Below are positions 44,447 to 54,312 of a stretch of DNA of 64,000 nt, in pieces. Position numbers and translations under genes: made by a program. Under the pieces are notes generated by a model, which ran no database searches, was not told the origin of the DNA, and worked only from the letters and a program-made list of their open reading frames with translations. The DNA is from Isosphaeraceae bacterium (GTDB taxonomy: Bacteria > Planctomycetota > Planctomycetia > Isosphaerales > Isosphaeraceae). The DNA is taken from NCBI GenBank assembly GCA_026004735.1, contig BPJS01000001.1, positions 2,677,641 through 2,741,640 of the forward strand. Reading direction: 5' to 3'. Position 1 is the first letter of the stretch, and every line of letters begins with the position of its first letter.

Positions 44447-45478
44447 ATGCCCCGCGTTGTCGGATGCGACCCCGGAACCTCAGGTCTCGACCTCGTGCTT
44501 CTGGACGCGGGCCGGGTCGTCGATCAGGCGTCGTTTGATGCGTCCCGGCTCAACGGCGACCCGGACGCCTTTGCGCGACAGCTCCGCGCCTGGATGCCGA
44601 TCGATCTGGTGGCCGGACCGTCCGGTTACGGCGTGCCGCTGGTGACCGCTGCAGAGCTAACCGACGACCATCTCGACCAGATGACCCTGGTCCGGCCCGA
44701 CGAACGCGGGCACGAGGTGGGGGTCGGCGGTTTTCGCCGCCGGGTACGCGAGCTGGTCGCCACGGGCTTGCCGGCGGTCTTCCTTCCGGGAGGAATCCAC
44801 CTGCCGACGATCCCCGCGCATCGCAAGGCGAACGCAATCGACCTGGGGACTCCGGACAAGGTGTGTGTCGCGGCGCTGGCGCTGTATCAGCACCGCCAGC
44901 AGACGGACGTCCCCTACGCACAGGCCCGGTTTGCCGTGGTCGAGGTTGGCTCGGCGTTTACGGCGGTGCTGGTGATCGAGGGCGGGCAGTTGGTCGATGC
45001 GGCGGCCGGAAGCCGCGGACCACTGGGCGTGCGGTCTGGCGGCGCCTGGGATGGGGAGGCGGCCTACTGGCTCGCGCCGCTCTCCAAGAACGACCTGTTC
45101 CGAGGCGGGATGCGCGACCTGGGTGAACTGGGACCACCGGCGTTTGGCGAGTCGCTACGCAAGCAGGTCGCGGGGTTGAAAGCGGTGACACCGTTTGCCC
45201 GGATCTATCTGTCGGGCGTCCATCAGGCGCTTGCCTTAGGCTGGCTTGAGGATCTGGCGACGGTCGCCCCCCTGTCCTCGCTGCCCGGCGCTCGGGTCAA
45301 ACACGCCGCGCAGGGAGCGGCCCTAGTCGCCGACGGGCTGGCCGGCGGACCACACGGCGACCTAGTCGAAAGCCTTGCGTTGCGGTCCGCCACGGGCAGA
45401 ATGGATGCTTACCTGGCGTACCGTCGCCCCTTGGCCTCGATCGGGAAGCCGCCCGATGGCATCGCCTCCGCCCCGTGA
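44447..45478 (+). CDS. DUF1464 family protein (ASKHA-like) of the C1 cluster
   Basis: A 343-residue protein. VVGCDPGTSGLDLVLLDAGRVVDQASFD at the N-terminus is an ASKHA phosphate-1-like motif, and LLVGAGPSGYG-like residues in DLVAGPSGYGVPLV follow. Later AVVEVGSAFTAVLVIEGGQLVDAAAGSRGPLGVRSGGAWDGE and AAQGAALVADGLAGG complete the sugar-kinase-like fold. DUF1464 members accompany H4MPT genes in methylotrophs and in archaea; the biochemical role is unknown. ATG 44447, preceded by GGGAGAAGGG, is the likely start. Its 3' end overlaps the start of the next gene by about 23 bases. Confidence 0.85.
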   Translation: MPRVVGCDPGTSGLDLVLLDAGRVVDQASFDASRLNGDPDAFARQLRAWMPIDLVAGPSGYGVPLVTAAELTDDHLDQMTLVRPDERGHEVGVGGFRRRVRELVATGLPAVFLPGGIHLPTIPAHRKANAIDLGTPDKVCVAALALYQHRQQTDVPYAQARFAVVEVGSAFTAVLVIEGGQLVDAAAGSRGPLGVRSGGAWDGEAAYWLAPLSKNDLFRGGMRDLGELGPPAFGESLRKQVAGLKAVTPFARIYLSGVHQALALGWLEDLATVAPLSSLPGARVKHAAQGAALVADGLAGGPHGDLVESLALRSATGRMDAYLAYRRPLASIGKPPDGIASAP

Positions 45479-46979
45479 CCCGACCCGCCGTGACGCGCTC
45501 CGCCTGGCCGCAGCCAGCGGACTCTCGAGCGTCTGGCCGCCAGCGGCTGGTCGCGGCTCACGCCGCGACCCCGACCGGATCCGCGCTGAGAACGAACACC
45601 CCGGTACCCGGGATTGGATCATCAGCCAAGTCCGCATCGACCCGGAGACCCGGTATCGCTGCCCGTGGATTGAAGGCTATGCCTCGCGGACGAGCGTGCG
45701 GCCAGGCCAGACGATCACGTTCCACGTCAGCACTCGACCTCCAAGCCCGTTTACGGCCGACATCTATCGGCTCGGCTACTATCAGGGTCATGGTGGCCGC
45801 CTGATGCTCGCGCTGGGTGCGGCGGCGGGCCAGCCGCAACCCGATCCGCCGCTCGGGCCGAAGCGGCTCCGCGAGTGCCAGTGGGAGCCGTCGCATCGGC
45901 TTACCATTCCCGATGACTGGGTCAGCGGCGTCTATCTGGTCAAATTGACTGCCGAGCGGGATGGGCTACAAAGCTACATCATTTTCATCGTCCGCGATGA
46001 TCGCGAGGCTGACTTTCTCTTCCAATGCTCGGACCACACCTGGAATGCCTACAACCGGTGGCCGTCGCAATTCTCGCTCTACGACGACGGCGAGAAGACC
46101 TGGTACTGGGGACCGGAGGTCCAGGTCAGCTTCGACCGGCCCTATGGCAAGTATTGTCAGATCGTCGATGCGCCGTTGTCGCTCGGTTCGGGCGAGTTCT
46201 TGCTCTGGGAATTCCCGCTCGCGTACTGGATGGAGCAGAACGGACGGGACGTAACCTACATCTCCAACACGGACACGCACCTCGATCCGGCCGGGTTGCT
46301 CCGAGCGAAGGGGTTTCTCTCGGTCGGCCATGATGAATACTGGTCGTTGGCGATGTACGAGAACCTCCAGGGGGCCATTGCCGCGGGGGTGAATGTGGCC
46401 TTCCTGTCGGGAAATGCCCTCTGTGGCCTGGTCGACGTCCACGACGCCCAGGATGGCCGGCCAGCCCGGGTGGTCGAGCGAGTCGGCTTGTTCGGGCCTC
46501 TCGACGACTGTGCCGAGGGCTTTCCCGAAATGAAGCGGCTGACCCGGTTTGGACCAAGTGAAGCATTGCTGATCGGCGCGCGGAACAAGTATCCGGTCAC
46601 AGGAGGGGGTGACTGGATTTGCCAGGCCCCGGACCACTGGCTATTTGCCGGGACCGGGATGAAGCAGGGCGACGCGATCGCGGGCCTGGTCGGTTGGGAG
46701 TGGCACGCCGAACCAGCCGATCTGCCTGGGATGACCGTCGTGGCCAGCGGCACAACCCACAACAACAGCGTCGCGGGCCACTACGACGCGACGATCTACG
46801 ATGGCCCGAAAGGCAACGTCGTCTTCAACGCATCGACCATCTGGTGGGCCGACGGTCTTTCGGAGCCGCCCGGCTACGTTCGCCCCAACATCTATCAGCA
46901 TACCCGTCCCCGCGGACCGGATCGGCGGGTTCAACGGATCACGGCCAACCTGCTCGACCGGTTTGCGGATCGGGGCTAG
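45456..46979 (+). CDS. N,N-dimethylformamidase beta-subunit-like protein, Tat-exported
   Basis: About 507 residues. The N-terminus has a twin-arginine motif (TRRDALRLAAASGL, Arg11-Arg12), suggesting export folded. The body resembles the large-subunit C-terminal domain of N,N-dimethylformamidase (DMFA2-like): VRPGQTITFHVSTRPPSPFTADIYRLGYYQGHGGRLM, QSYIIFIVRDD, WNAYNRWP, KGFLSVGHDEYWSLAMYENLQ, ending GNVVFNASTIWWADGLS. Many proteins with this domain are not formamidases, so the substrate is uncertain. The start overlaps the DUF1464 gene. It lies in a plus-strand run of exported proteins. Confidence 0.82.
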   Translation: MASPPPRDPTRRDALRLAAASGLSSVWPPAAGRGSRRDPDRIRAENEHPGTRDWIISQVRIDPETRYRCPWIEGYASRTSVRPGQTITFHVSTRPPSPFTADIYRLGYYQGHGGRLMLALGAAAGQPQPDPPLGPKRLRECQWEPSHRLTIPDDWVSGVYLVKLTAERDGLQSYIIFIVRDDREADFLFQCSDHTWNAYNRWPSQFSLYDDGEKTWYWGPEVQVSFDRPYGKYCQIVDAPLSLGSGEFLLWEFPLAYWMEQNGRDVTYISNTDTHLDPAGLLRAKGFLSVGHDEYWSLAMYENLQGAIAAGVNVAFLSGNALCGLVDVHDAQDGRPARVVERVGLFGPLDDCAEGFPEMKRLTRFGPSEALLIGARNKYPVTGGGDWICQAPDHWLFAGTGMKQGDAIAGLVGWEWHAEPADLPGMTVVASGTTHNNSVAGHYDATIYDGPKGNVVFNASTIWWADGLSEPPGYVRPNIYQHTRPRGPDRRVQRITANLLDRFADRG

Positions 46980-47015
46980 ACTCAACCGAACGGCTGCCCG
47001 AGCGAGGCTCTGCGC

Positions 47016-48080
47016 ATGCTCTCGACCTTACTGGCCGCGTGTCTGGTCCTGCCCGTCGTCCAGCCCGGCGGCCTGGACATTTACTTCATCGACGTCCAGG
47101 GAGGGGCGGCGACCCTGGTCGTCACGCCCGAGCGCGAGTCGATTCTGATTGACTCCGGCTGGCCGGGTTTCGACGACCGCGACCCAAAACGGATTGCCTA
47201 CGTGCTGCAGGAGGTGGCCGGACTCGACCACCTGGATCACCTGGTCACGACCCACTGGCACATCGACCACTACGGCGGCGTGGAAGGTCTTGCCCGCCGT
47301 TTGAGGATCGACCAGTTCTGGGACCGCGGGCTGCCGGAGGACAACCTCGCGGGCGTCGACTTTCCCGACGGACCAAAGGCCGACGATCCGCTCGGAATCG
47401 CCTACCGGCGCGCCAGCGCGGGCAAGCGAAAGGTCCTCCGAGCCGGCGATACCTTGCCCCTACGGGGAGCTGTTTCGGCAGTCGTGCTGACCTCCGGCGG
47501 AACGGTCTATCAACCCGACCCGCAGCGTGAGGCCCCGGCCAACCCCCATTGCGATGAAGCCGTTCCGAACCAGCCTCCCGATCCCTCCGACAACGCCCGC
47601 AGCCTCACGCTCTGGTTCCGGCTGGGCGACTTCGACTTCCTCGACTGCGGCGACCTGACCTGGAATGTCGAAGCGGCGCTGGTCTGTCCGGTCGATCGGA
47701 TCCAGGCAGCTCAGCAGCGCCGGGGCGGCATCAATCCGATCGACCTCTATCAGGTAACCCACCACGGCTTGGACAACTCGAATCACCCGACCCTGCTTCG
47801 ATCGATCGCACCGACGGTTGCCGTGATGAACAACGGTCCGCGCAAGGGAGGGTCCCCGGCGACCGTCCGACGGCTCCGCGCGCTGTCGACCCTGGAGGCC
47901 CTCTACGCTCTGCACAAGAATCAGGCGACCGGCCCAGAAGACAACGCCGACCCGGAGCTAACGGCCAACTCCGACCCCGAAGGCGGCCAGTTCATCCAGG
48001 TTCACGTGGAACCGGATGGGTCGCGGTTTACGGTCCGAATCGGGGTCGATGGTACGCCACGCTCGTTTGTAGTCCGTTGA
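47016..48080 (+). CDS. Secreted MBL-fold (ComEC/Rec2-type) metallohydrolase
   Basis: A 354-residue protein with a signal peptide (residues 1-14). The metallo-beta-lactamase fold shows IYFIDVQGGAATLVVTPERESILIDSG, the HxHxDH zinc motif in TTHWHIDHYGGVEG (His80, His82, Asp84, His85), a later DCGDLTWN and YQVTHHGLDNSNHP with the remaining ligand His. It is the soluble MBL domain of the ComEC/Rec2 type without the membrane part. It may hydrolyse phosphoesters or nucleic acids outside the cytoplasm (inference). The family is widespread in planctomycetes as a standalone secreted protein. Confidence 0.87.
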   Translation: MLSTLLAACLVLPVVQPGGLDIYFIDVQGGAATLVVTPERESILIDSGWPGFDDRDPKRIAYVLQEVAGLDHLDHLVTTHWHIDHYGGVEGLARRLRIDQFWDRGLPEDNLAGVDFPDGPKADDPLGIAYRRASAGKRKVLRAGDTLPLRGAVSAVVLTSGGTVYQPDPQREAPANPHCDEAVPNQPPDPSDNARSLTLWFRLGDFDFLDCGDLTWNVEAALVCPVDRIQAAQQRRGGINPIDLYQVTHHGLDNSNHPTLLRSIAPTVAVMNNGPRKGGSPATVRRLRALSTLEALYALHKNQATGPEDNADPELTANSDPEGGQFIQVHVEPDGSRFTVRIGVDGTPRSFVVR

Positions 48081-48118
48081 GTCCCGAGCTTCATCAACCC
48101 GCATGGGGGGCATGGACG

Positions 48119-49084
48119 ATGCTCGTGACGCTCTTTCTGATCGCGCTGGGACCGTATCCCGGCTTGCCGGAAGGCTATGGTCTGTCGGCGGCTCATCCGT
48201 TCGATCGGGGTCTGCGCAGCCATCCTGCGGTGCTGCTCATGGAAGATTTCGAGGAAGGCGCCCTCGACGATCTGGCCCACCGCTGGGAGTCGGTCAGTAA
48301 CCGTCGGGGCCGGGTTTTCAGCTTCGTGGATGAGACTCCCGTGGCCGGTGCGGGGCGACGGAGCCTGCGGCTGACCGCCACGCCCGGGGACGACGACGGC
48401 GGCCATCTCTACACCCGTCTGCCGTACGGGGTCGATCGACTCTTTCTACGATTCTACGTCAAGTTTCCCGATCCACCTAACTATGTTCATCATTTTGTGA
48501 CTTTGGGGGGATATCATCCGGGCACGGCATGGCCCCAGGGAGGTGCGGGGGAGCGTCCTCGCGGGGATGACCGGGTGACGGTCGGAATTGAGCCGTTTGG
48601 GCGTTCGGGGGAAGCTCCTCCGCCGGGCGACTGGAATTTCTACGCGTACTGGCACGAGATGAAGCCGTCGGCCGATGGACGGTTCTGGGGCAACGGCCTC
48701 TGGCCAGAGCAACGGCAGCCGGTTCCCGCGGACCGCTGGCAGTGTGTCGAGGTGATGCTCCAACTCAACCGACCGGGCGACCGTGATGGCCGGCTGGCGC
48801 TTTGGCTCGACGGCCGGCTGGTGGCCGATTTCCACGAGGGCGTCCGCCGCGGCCCCTGGACGGGATTGGGGTTTGTGCTAGATCCATCCGGAGATCCGTT
48901 TGAGGGCTTCGACTTCCGAACCACGGACCGGCTCAAGGTCAACTTCGTCTGGATGCTTCATTACGTCACGGTGGAGAATCAGCGACGCAACCGCGTCTCG
49001 CCTGAGCGTCCCACCGTTGTCCTGTTCGACCAGATCGTCGCAGCGACCGAGTACATTGGGCCGATCTGCGTCGGTCGGCCTTGA
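48119..49084 (+). CDS. Secreted concanavalin A-like lectin/polysaccharide lyase-like protein
   Basis: A 321-residue protein from ATG 48119, with a hydrophobic N-terminus (LVTLFLIALG). The body reads like a jelly-roll of the concanavalin A/polysaccharide lyase superfamily: VLLMEDFEEGALDDLAHRWE, AGRRSLRLTATPGDDDGGHLYTRL, RLFLRFYVKFPDPPNYVHHFVTLGG, WQCVEVMLQLNRPGDRDGRLALWLDGRLVADFHE. There is no confident catalytic motif, so binding rather than cleavage is possible. It is the last gene of the plus-strand run 42520-49084. Confidence 0.72.
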   Translation: MLVTLFLIALGPYPGLPEGYGLSAAHPFDRGLRSHPAVLLMEDFEEGALDDLAHRWESVSNRRGRVFSFVDETPVAGAGRRSLRLTATPGDDDGGHLYTRLPYGVDRLFLRFYVKFPDPPNYVHHFVTLGGYHPGTAWPQGGAGERPRGDDRVTVGIEPFGRSGEAPPPGDWNFYAYWHEMKPSADGRFWGNGLWPEQRQPVPADRWQCVEVMLQLNRPGDRDGRLALWLDGRLVADFHEGVRRGPWTGLGFVLDPSGDPFEGFDFRTTDRLKVNFVWMLHYVTVENQRRNRVSPERPTVVLFDQIVAATEYIGPICVGRP

Positions 49085-49105
49085 AGATCGGTTCGTTATG
49101 GGTCG

Positions 49106-50071
49106 TCAGGCTGGGGTGATCTGGCCGGACGGGGCGCTCATTGCCCGGCTCCGGGCGCCTCGCGGCTGGGGTTGATGCTTCCAGCGTCGGTGCAGCCAGA
49201 GATACTGGGTGGGATCGCGCTGGATCAGCCGCTCCAGCGCGTAGGTATAGCGCTGAGTGATCCAGCGGACCGGGTCGGGCTGGTCGCGCCACTGAACCGG
49301 TTCGATCATTTCCTCGCAGACGACCTCGTAGCGGAAGTGATCGCCGATACGCCGTGCCGCGCCGACGACGACCGGCGCGTCGTACTGGATCGCCAGGAGG
49401 GCGATTGCCTTGAAGGTCGAGGCGGGGCGGCCGAAAAAATCGACGAAGAGGCCCTTGGGCCCGGCGTCCTGATCGGCCAGGGCCGAGATCACCTCGCCGC
49501 GCTCCATGACGGCGACCATCTGTTCGGAGGCGCCGTCCTTGGGAATCAGCCGTTGACCGGTCCGACCGCGAAACTCCCTGAGAAAGCGATCGAGATACGG
49601 ATTGTCGAGCGGCCTGTAGACGGTGTGGGTCGGGAAACCGAACAGGCCGAACAGATAGCCGGCCATTTCCCAGTTGCCGTAGTGGCCAGTGACGAGCACC
49701 AGCGGGCCGCCGTCCAGCAGCCGGTCGAGCACGCGCTCGTGCCCGCGGAGCGTGATCCGTTCCCGCCAGGTTGTCAGGTGCAGCCGGCGGGGGATCTGGA
49801 GCATCTCCATGATCATCCAGCAGAAGTGTCGATAGACGTCGCGAACCAGCCGCTGCCGCGCCGGCGGATCGAGGGCATCACCGTAGGCCCGCGCCAGGTT
49901 GTCCAACGCAACCAGTCGATGGCGGCGATCGAGCCGGTAAGCGAGCACAGCCAAGGCGTCAGCGAGGCGGTAGCAGACCCGGATCGGCAGACGCTGGCAC
50001 ACGGCCACGACCCCGCGCACGGCCAGATAGACCAGGTAGTCGAGCGTGCGGCTGCGTCGGCGCTTCGGCAC
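49106..50071 (-). CDS. LpxL/HtrB-type lysophospholipid acyltransferase
   Basis: A 321-residue protein of the lipid A acyltransferase family. A predicted membrane-associated N-terminus (residues ~10-45) is followed by the HxxxxE catalytic motif: VTGHYGNWEMAGYLFGL has His-x4-Glu. PLDNPYLDRFLREFRGRTGQRLIPK and ALADQDAGPKGLFVDFFGRPASTFKA match later conserved segments. These enzymes transfer acyl chains to lipid A-like glycolipids or other lipids at the inner membrane; the acceptor is not known here. Its 5' end lies 80 bases from the Gfo/Idh/MocA gene on the same strand. Confidence 0.88.
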   Translation of the reverse strand: MPKRRRSRTLDYLVYLAVRGVVAVCQRLPIRVCYRLADALAVLAYRLDRRHRLVALDNLARAYGDALDPPARQRLVRDVYRHFCWMIMEMLQIPRRLHLTTWRERITLRGHERVLDRLLDGGPLVLVTGHYGNWEMAGYLFGLFGFPTHTVYRPLDNPYLDRFLREFRGRTGQRLIPKDGASEQMVAVMERGEVISALADQDAGPKGLFVDFFGRPASTFKAIALLAIQYDAPVVVGAARRIGDHFRYEVVCEEMIEPVQWRDQPDPVRWITQRYTYALERLIQRDPTQYLWLHRRWKHQPQPRGARSRAMSAPSGQITPA

Positions 50072-50151
50072 GGCGGGCGTCCCTTCCCGGGTGCGAGTCG
50101 ATCGGGGTCTGGAATCGTTGCCAGAACCGGCATGCTCGTCAAGGGCGAGTC

Positions 50152-51219
50152 TTAGCCGTTGTCGGCAAGCGGCAGCCGGACAGCGCGGCCTTCCTGCGCA
50201 GAGCGGTAGATGGCGCGGATGACTTCCACCGAGCGTCGGCCCTCCCGGCCGTCGACCAGGGGTGCGCGGCCCTCTTCGATCGCCTGGAGGAACTCGGCGA
50301 GCTGCTCACGATGCCCGACGTGGCTGATGCCGCGGGGATCGCTGGCGCCGGAATTGGCCGCGGAGCGGCCTACGAGCGCGGCCCGGATCGCCTGATCGTC
50401 CGGAAGGGTATCCTGGAATTCCCAGAGCGTGATGTCGTCCTGTTCGACTCGGGCCGAGCCCCGATCGCCGTGAATCTCGGTCCGCTTCAGAAGCCCCGGG
50501 TACGCACTCGTTGCGGCTTCGATCACCCCCAGCGCCCCGTTCCGGAACCGGAGGCAGGCGACCGCCGTATCCTCCACCTCGATCCGCTCGTGGGCCAGGG
50601 TCGCCGTCTGGGCCATGACCGTCTCGACCTCCCCCATCAGCCAGATCAGGAGATCGACGTTGTGAATCGCCTGGTTCATCAGGGCGCCGCCGCCGTCCAG
50701 CTCCCAGGTCCCACGCCAGCCGCCCGAGTCGTAATATTCTTGGGTCCGCCACCACTTGACGTAGGTATCTCCCAGCGTCAGCCGGCCGAATCGACCGGTG
50801 TCGATGGCCTGCTTGAGGCTCCGATTGGCCGGGCTGAAGCGGGACGGAAAAATCGTGCAGAGCCGCACGCCGTGGCGGTCGCAGGCCTCGATGATGGCGT
50901 CGCACCGCGGCAGCGTGATCTCCAGCGGTTTCTCGACGACCACATGCTTGCCCGCCCGGGCGGCAGCGACCGCCGGCTCCTGATGGGCACCGCTCGGGGT
51001 GCAAATGCAGACCACATCCAATTCAGGATGACCGAGCAGGGCGTCGGGGTCGCTGTAGGTCGCGCAGTCGCCACCAGCCATCTCGGCAATCTTCCGGGCA
51101 CGGTCTGGATTGCGGCTGAGAGCCGCGACAACCCGGGCGTTGGCCAGTTCGTTGATCGCCCGGGTGTGGTACTCGGCAATCATTCCGCAGCCGACGATGC
51201 CAAATCCATATGTTTTCAT
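50152..51219 (-). CDS. Gfo/Idh/MocA-family oxidoreductase
   Basis: A 355-residue protein from ATG 51219. The N-terminal Rossmann domain has FGIVGCGMIAEYHTRAI with the GxGxxA dinucleotide-binding motif, followed by KHVVVEKPLEITLPRCDAII (catalytic Lys in EKP). The C-terminal domain contains GGGALMNQAIHNVDLLIWLMGEVETV, with His and Asp in the family's catalytic GGG...IHxxD segment. It likely oxidises or reduces a sugar or inositol using NAD(P). Substrate not known. The conserved catalytic residues are present. An earlier in-frame Met at 51306 has no family features. Confidence 0.92.
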   Translation of the reverse strand: MKTYGFGIVGCGMIAEYHTRAINELANARVVAALSRNPDRARKIAEMAGGDCATYSDPDALLGHPELDVVCICTPSGAHQEPAVAAARAGKHVVVEKPLEITLPRCDAIIEACDRHGVRLCTIFPSRFSPANRSLKQAIDTGRFGRLTLGDTYVKWWRTQEYYDSGGWRGTWELDGGGALMNQAIHNVDLLIWLMGEVETVMAQTATLAHERIEVEDTAVACLRFRNGALGVIEAATSAYPGLLKRTEIHGDRGSARVEQDDITLWEFQDTLPDDQAIRAALVGRSAANSGASDPRGISHVGHREQLAEFLQAIEEGRAPLVDGREGRRSVEVIRAIYRSAQEGRAVRLPLADNG

Positions 51220-51405
51220 GCCGATTGTTCCAGGTTGTCTGCCTTGGAGGTGAGCTGCCGCTCCCGAACCGGGGGCCGTCTTGGGTCCGATTGTACGCTG
51301 GGCCATGGCGATGCGCGAGCCAAGTCTGAGCCCACCTTGCCGAACGACGGCCCCGGCGTGCCGGACACCCGAACGACCGCCAACCGGTGGCTGGAGCGCG
51401 GCGGG

Positions 51406-54312
51406 CTATCGCCGTGATTCAATGGGCACCGGTTCGCCGCCTTCCCGAAGCTCGAGCCGGCGGTTGGTCGGTACCGAGCGCCACTCCTGAACCCGACCGG
51501 AGGGCCAGCGGACCTCGAGGCGATCGACGGAGACCGCCTCACCCAGCCCGAAGTGAACCGCCGGGTCGCTGGCCGAGAGATAGCTGGTGCCGCTCGAGAC
51601 CCAGCGCACCTGGACCTGTTGGCCGGTCTGGCAGATCACCCGTGCTCCCACCGGCAGCCCGCCCGACTCGACGCCCCTCAGTCGCAGGCTCAGCCAGCGG
51701 CCTCCTGGAGTGACGTTGCGGAGCAGGGCAACCGGCGCATCGCGATGGACGACCACCAGATCGACCCGCCCATCGCCGTCCAGGTCGCCCGACGCCGCGC
51801 CTCGACCGACCACCGCGCGCTGGAAGTAAGCACCCGCACTCGGCCCCAGCGGCTCAAACCTGCGACCCTCAAGGCCGCGGAACAGGAGCGGCTCCTGCGC
51901 CATCGGCGTGTTGAACCACGGCTGATCATCGACGTGGCCGTTGGCCATGAACAGATCGAGCCAGCCATCGGCGTCAGCGTCGAGCGGGATCACACCCCAG
52001 CCGGTCTTCGATCGCGTGGGGACGGCCAGACCTAGGGCTAGCGTTCCGTCAAGGAACAACCCGCCCCCGGCGCCTAGCCGCAATGTGCAGGACTGGTTCA
52101 GAAAGTTGGTGTGGAGCAGGTCGAGCCGTCCATCGCCGTTCAGATCCTGGGCGGCGACCCCCATACTGGCCGTCGGCTGACCGGCCGCGTCGTAGGCGGC
52201 GCCGGCCGCCATCGCCACCTCCTCAAACCGCAGCCCCCCCAGGTTGCGGAACAGGTGGTTGGCTGTCCCGTCGTTGGCGACAAAGAGATCGAGGCGGCCG
52301 TCCTCGTCATAGTCCAGGATCGCCAGGCCCAGGCCGCGCCCTTCGATGGCCTGTTCCAGCCCCGCCTCGCGGCTGACGTCTGTAAACGTCCCATCGCCAT
52401 TGTTGCGGAAGAGCTGGTCGAACTGGGCGTCGAACCGCTCGGGTTGGCAGTGAATCAACCGGCCCGAGCGATCGCGACACGGCAGAAACGCAGACGCATC
52501 GGCCTCGACGTAAGTCACGACCATCAGGTCAAGGTCGGCGTCGCCATCGAGATCCGCAAACCCGGCCGCCGTCGTCCAGCGCCTGCTGGAGACTCCGGCC
52601 GCCTCGGTCACATCCGTGAAGGTTCCGTTGCCCTCGTTGCGGTAGAGGATCGTACCGCTGAGGCCGGTGACGAACAGATCGTCGTCCCCATCGCCGTCGT
52701 AATCGGCCACTGCGCAACCCATCCCGTAGCCCCGCCCGGCCACGCCGGCCGACTCGGTCACGTCCTCGAAGCTCCCGTCGCCCCGGTTGCGAAACAGCTT
52801 GTTCGGAGCCGGTGGGGGATCGCCACGCACGGGCAGGGCGCAGCCGTTGACGAAATAGACGTCGAGCCAGCCGTCGCCGTCGTAGTCGATCAGGCCCACA
52901 CCGCCGCCCATCGTGTCGGCGATGAACAGATCCGGCGTCTGGCCGCATTCGTAGCGGAACCGAAGACCCGCCGCCTCGGCCACATCCTCAAAGCGAATGG
53001 GCTGGGCGACCGGCTCGGGCCGGGGCGTCGCGGCGCGATCCGCCAACACTCGGGAACGACGGCGGAGCACCGGGTTCGAAAGCGCAATGCCCGGCCCGGA
53101 GTCGCCGGCGGCGTCCGGTGTCACCCGTTCTCTCAGCCCAGCGGCGCCTCGGGGGTCGATCTGAGTGGCCAGGTCGAGCCAGTCGTGGACCTCGGGCAAA
53201 CCGAGTTCCGCGCACAAGGTGGCGATCCGGAGCGGCGCGCCCCGGTCGGCGTTGCCGCGCACAACCCGCCGCAGCTCACGCCGCAGTGCGTCGTGCTGGG
53301 TCGCGATCCGATCCGCGCGCTCGATCCGCTCGCGCCCGCCGGCATGGTCCCCCGCGCGGACCATCGCCTGGCCCAGTCGGTACAGGGCTTCGACGTTTCG
53401 GGGATCGGCCGCCACAGCCTGCTCGAGGCTGGCGCGTGCCGCCGCCGGATCGCCCCAGGTCTCCTCCAGCCGGCTCCGCAGCACCCACCATCGGGCTGCG
53501 TCAACCGGCCGGGCCGGCGGCTCTCCGATCACTTCGATCCCATGCCCTGCCTCTCCCAGGGCCATCCGACACTCGGCCAAGGCAAACCGGCCAAGCGGGT
53601 CGTTCTCGAACGCCTCGGCAGCCGCTTCGAGATAGGGCCGTGCCTCGGCCGTCCGGCCCCGCGCCAGCAGGAGCAGACCCCAGGCCCGCCCCACCCAGGG
53701 ATCGTTCGGCGTTCGCGCAATGTAGTCGGCCAGGTCTTCCCCCAAATCCCGTACATCGGACTCGATTTGATGCAGCAGCATACTGTCGGCCAAAGGGCGA
53801 GGGTCCCTGGTCCGCCGATACAGGCGGCGAAGGACCTCGCGCGCTTCACCCAGCCGCCGCTCCAGCACGAGCACCGGAAGCAGTTGCTGCAACGCCTCGA
53901 TCGAGCCGGGATCGCGGGCCAACGCCGCGCGGAGCACTGCTTCCGCTCCCGGCAAATCCTTGGCCTTGACCAGCAGCTTGCCCAGTTCGACCTGGGCATG
54001 GGGCCAGACCGGTGCGGTCTCGGGCACTCGCCGCAGGGCCTCGATCGCCTCCGCCGGACGGTCCAAATCCATCCGCACATGGGCCAGCAGCTCCCAGGCG
54101 TTGCCGTCGCGGGGGTGGGTCTTCACCCAACGGACGAGCGCCGCCTCGGCCTCAGCATACTGCCCGCGCCGAGCTAGCTCGACAATGTCGTCCCACTGCG
54201 TCGCATCCCCCGGACGGATCCAGATCAGCCCCGCGATCAGCGGCGGTAAGAGACTCACGGCGAGCAGCAACCAGGGAAGGCGCGCGGCCCGTGGTGCCGT
54301 ATTGTCTGTCAT
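51406..54312 (-). CDS. CRTAC1-type TPR and FG-GAP/VCBS repeat protein
   Basis: A 968-residue protein. A transmembrane segment at residues ~10-30 (RLPWLLLAVSLLPPLIAGLIWI) anchors it. Residues ~40-480 are tetratricopeptide repeats (EAEAALVRWVKTHPRDGNAWELLAHVRMDL and so on). The C-terminal half has FG-GAP/VCBS repeats with calcium-binding DxDxDGxxD loops (YDGDGWLDVYFVNG, YDGDGDDDLFVTGL, LDGDADLDLMVV, YDEDGRLDLFVAND). The end has a UnbV/ASPIC-type segment with GRWLSLRLRGVESGGLPVGARV and VSSGTSYLSASDPAVHFGLGEAVSVDRLEVRWPSG. Planctomycetes have many such exported proteins, probably acting in adhesion or extracellular assembly. Confidence 0.9.
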   Translation of the reverse strand: MTDNTAPRAARLPWLLLAVSLLPPLIAGLIWIRPGDATQWDDIVELARRGQYAEAEAALVRWVKTHPRDGNAWELLAHVRMDLDRPAEAIEALRRVPETAPVWPHAQVELGKLLVKAKDLPGAEAVLRAALARDPGSIEALQQLLPVLVLERRLGEAREVLRRLYRRTRDPRPLADSMLLHQIESDVRDLGEDLADYIARTPNDPWVGRAWGLLLLARGRTAEARPYLEAAAEAFENDPLGRFALAECRMALGEAGHGIEVIGEPPARPVDAARWWVLRSRLEETWGDPAAARASLEQAVAADPRNVEALYRLGQAMVRAGDHAGGRERIERADRIATQHDALRRELRRVVRGNADRGAPLRIATLCAELGLPEVHDWLDLATQIDPRGAAGLRERVTPDAAGDSGPGIALSNPVLRRRSRVLADRAATPRPEPVAQPIRFEDVAEAAGLRFRYECGQTPDLFIADTMGGGVGLIDYDGDGWLDVYFVNGCALPVRGDPPPAPNKLFRNRGDGSFEDVTESAGVAGRGYGMGCAVADYDGDGDDDLFVTGLSGTILYRNEGNGTFTDVTEAAGVSSRRWTTAAGFADLDGDADLDLMVVTYVEADASAFLPCRDRSGRLIHCQPERFDAQFDQLFRNNGDGTFTDVSREAGLEQAIEGRGLGLAILDYDEDGRLDLFVANDGTANHLFRNLGGLRFEEVAMAAGAAYDAAGQPTASMGVAAQDLNGDGRLDLLHTNFLNQSCTLRLGAGGGLFLDGTLALGLAVPTRSKTGWGVIPLDADADGWLDLFMANGHVDDQPWFNTPMAQEPLLFRGLEGRRFEPLGPSAGAYFQRAVVGRGAASGDLDGDGRVDLVVVHRDAPVALLRNVTPGGRWLSLRLRGVESGGLPVGARVICQTGQQVQVRWVSSGTSYLSASDPAVHFGLGEAVSVDRLEVRWPSGRVQEWRSVPTNRRLELREGGEPVPIESRR

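Noticed and set aside
52111..54177. Plus-strand open frame of 688 codons
   Set aside because: Antisense to the CRTAC1 protein, whose FG-GAP and TPR motifs are clear on the minus strand.
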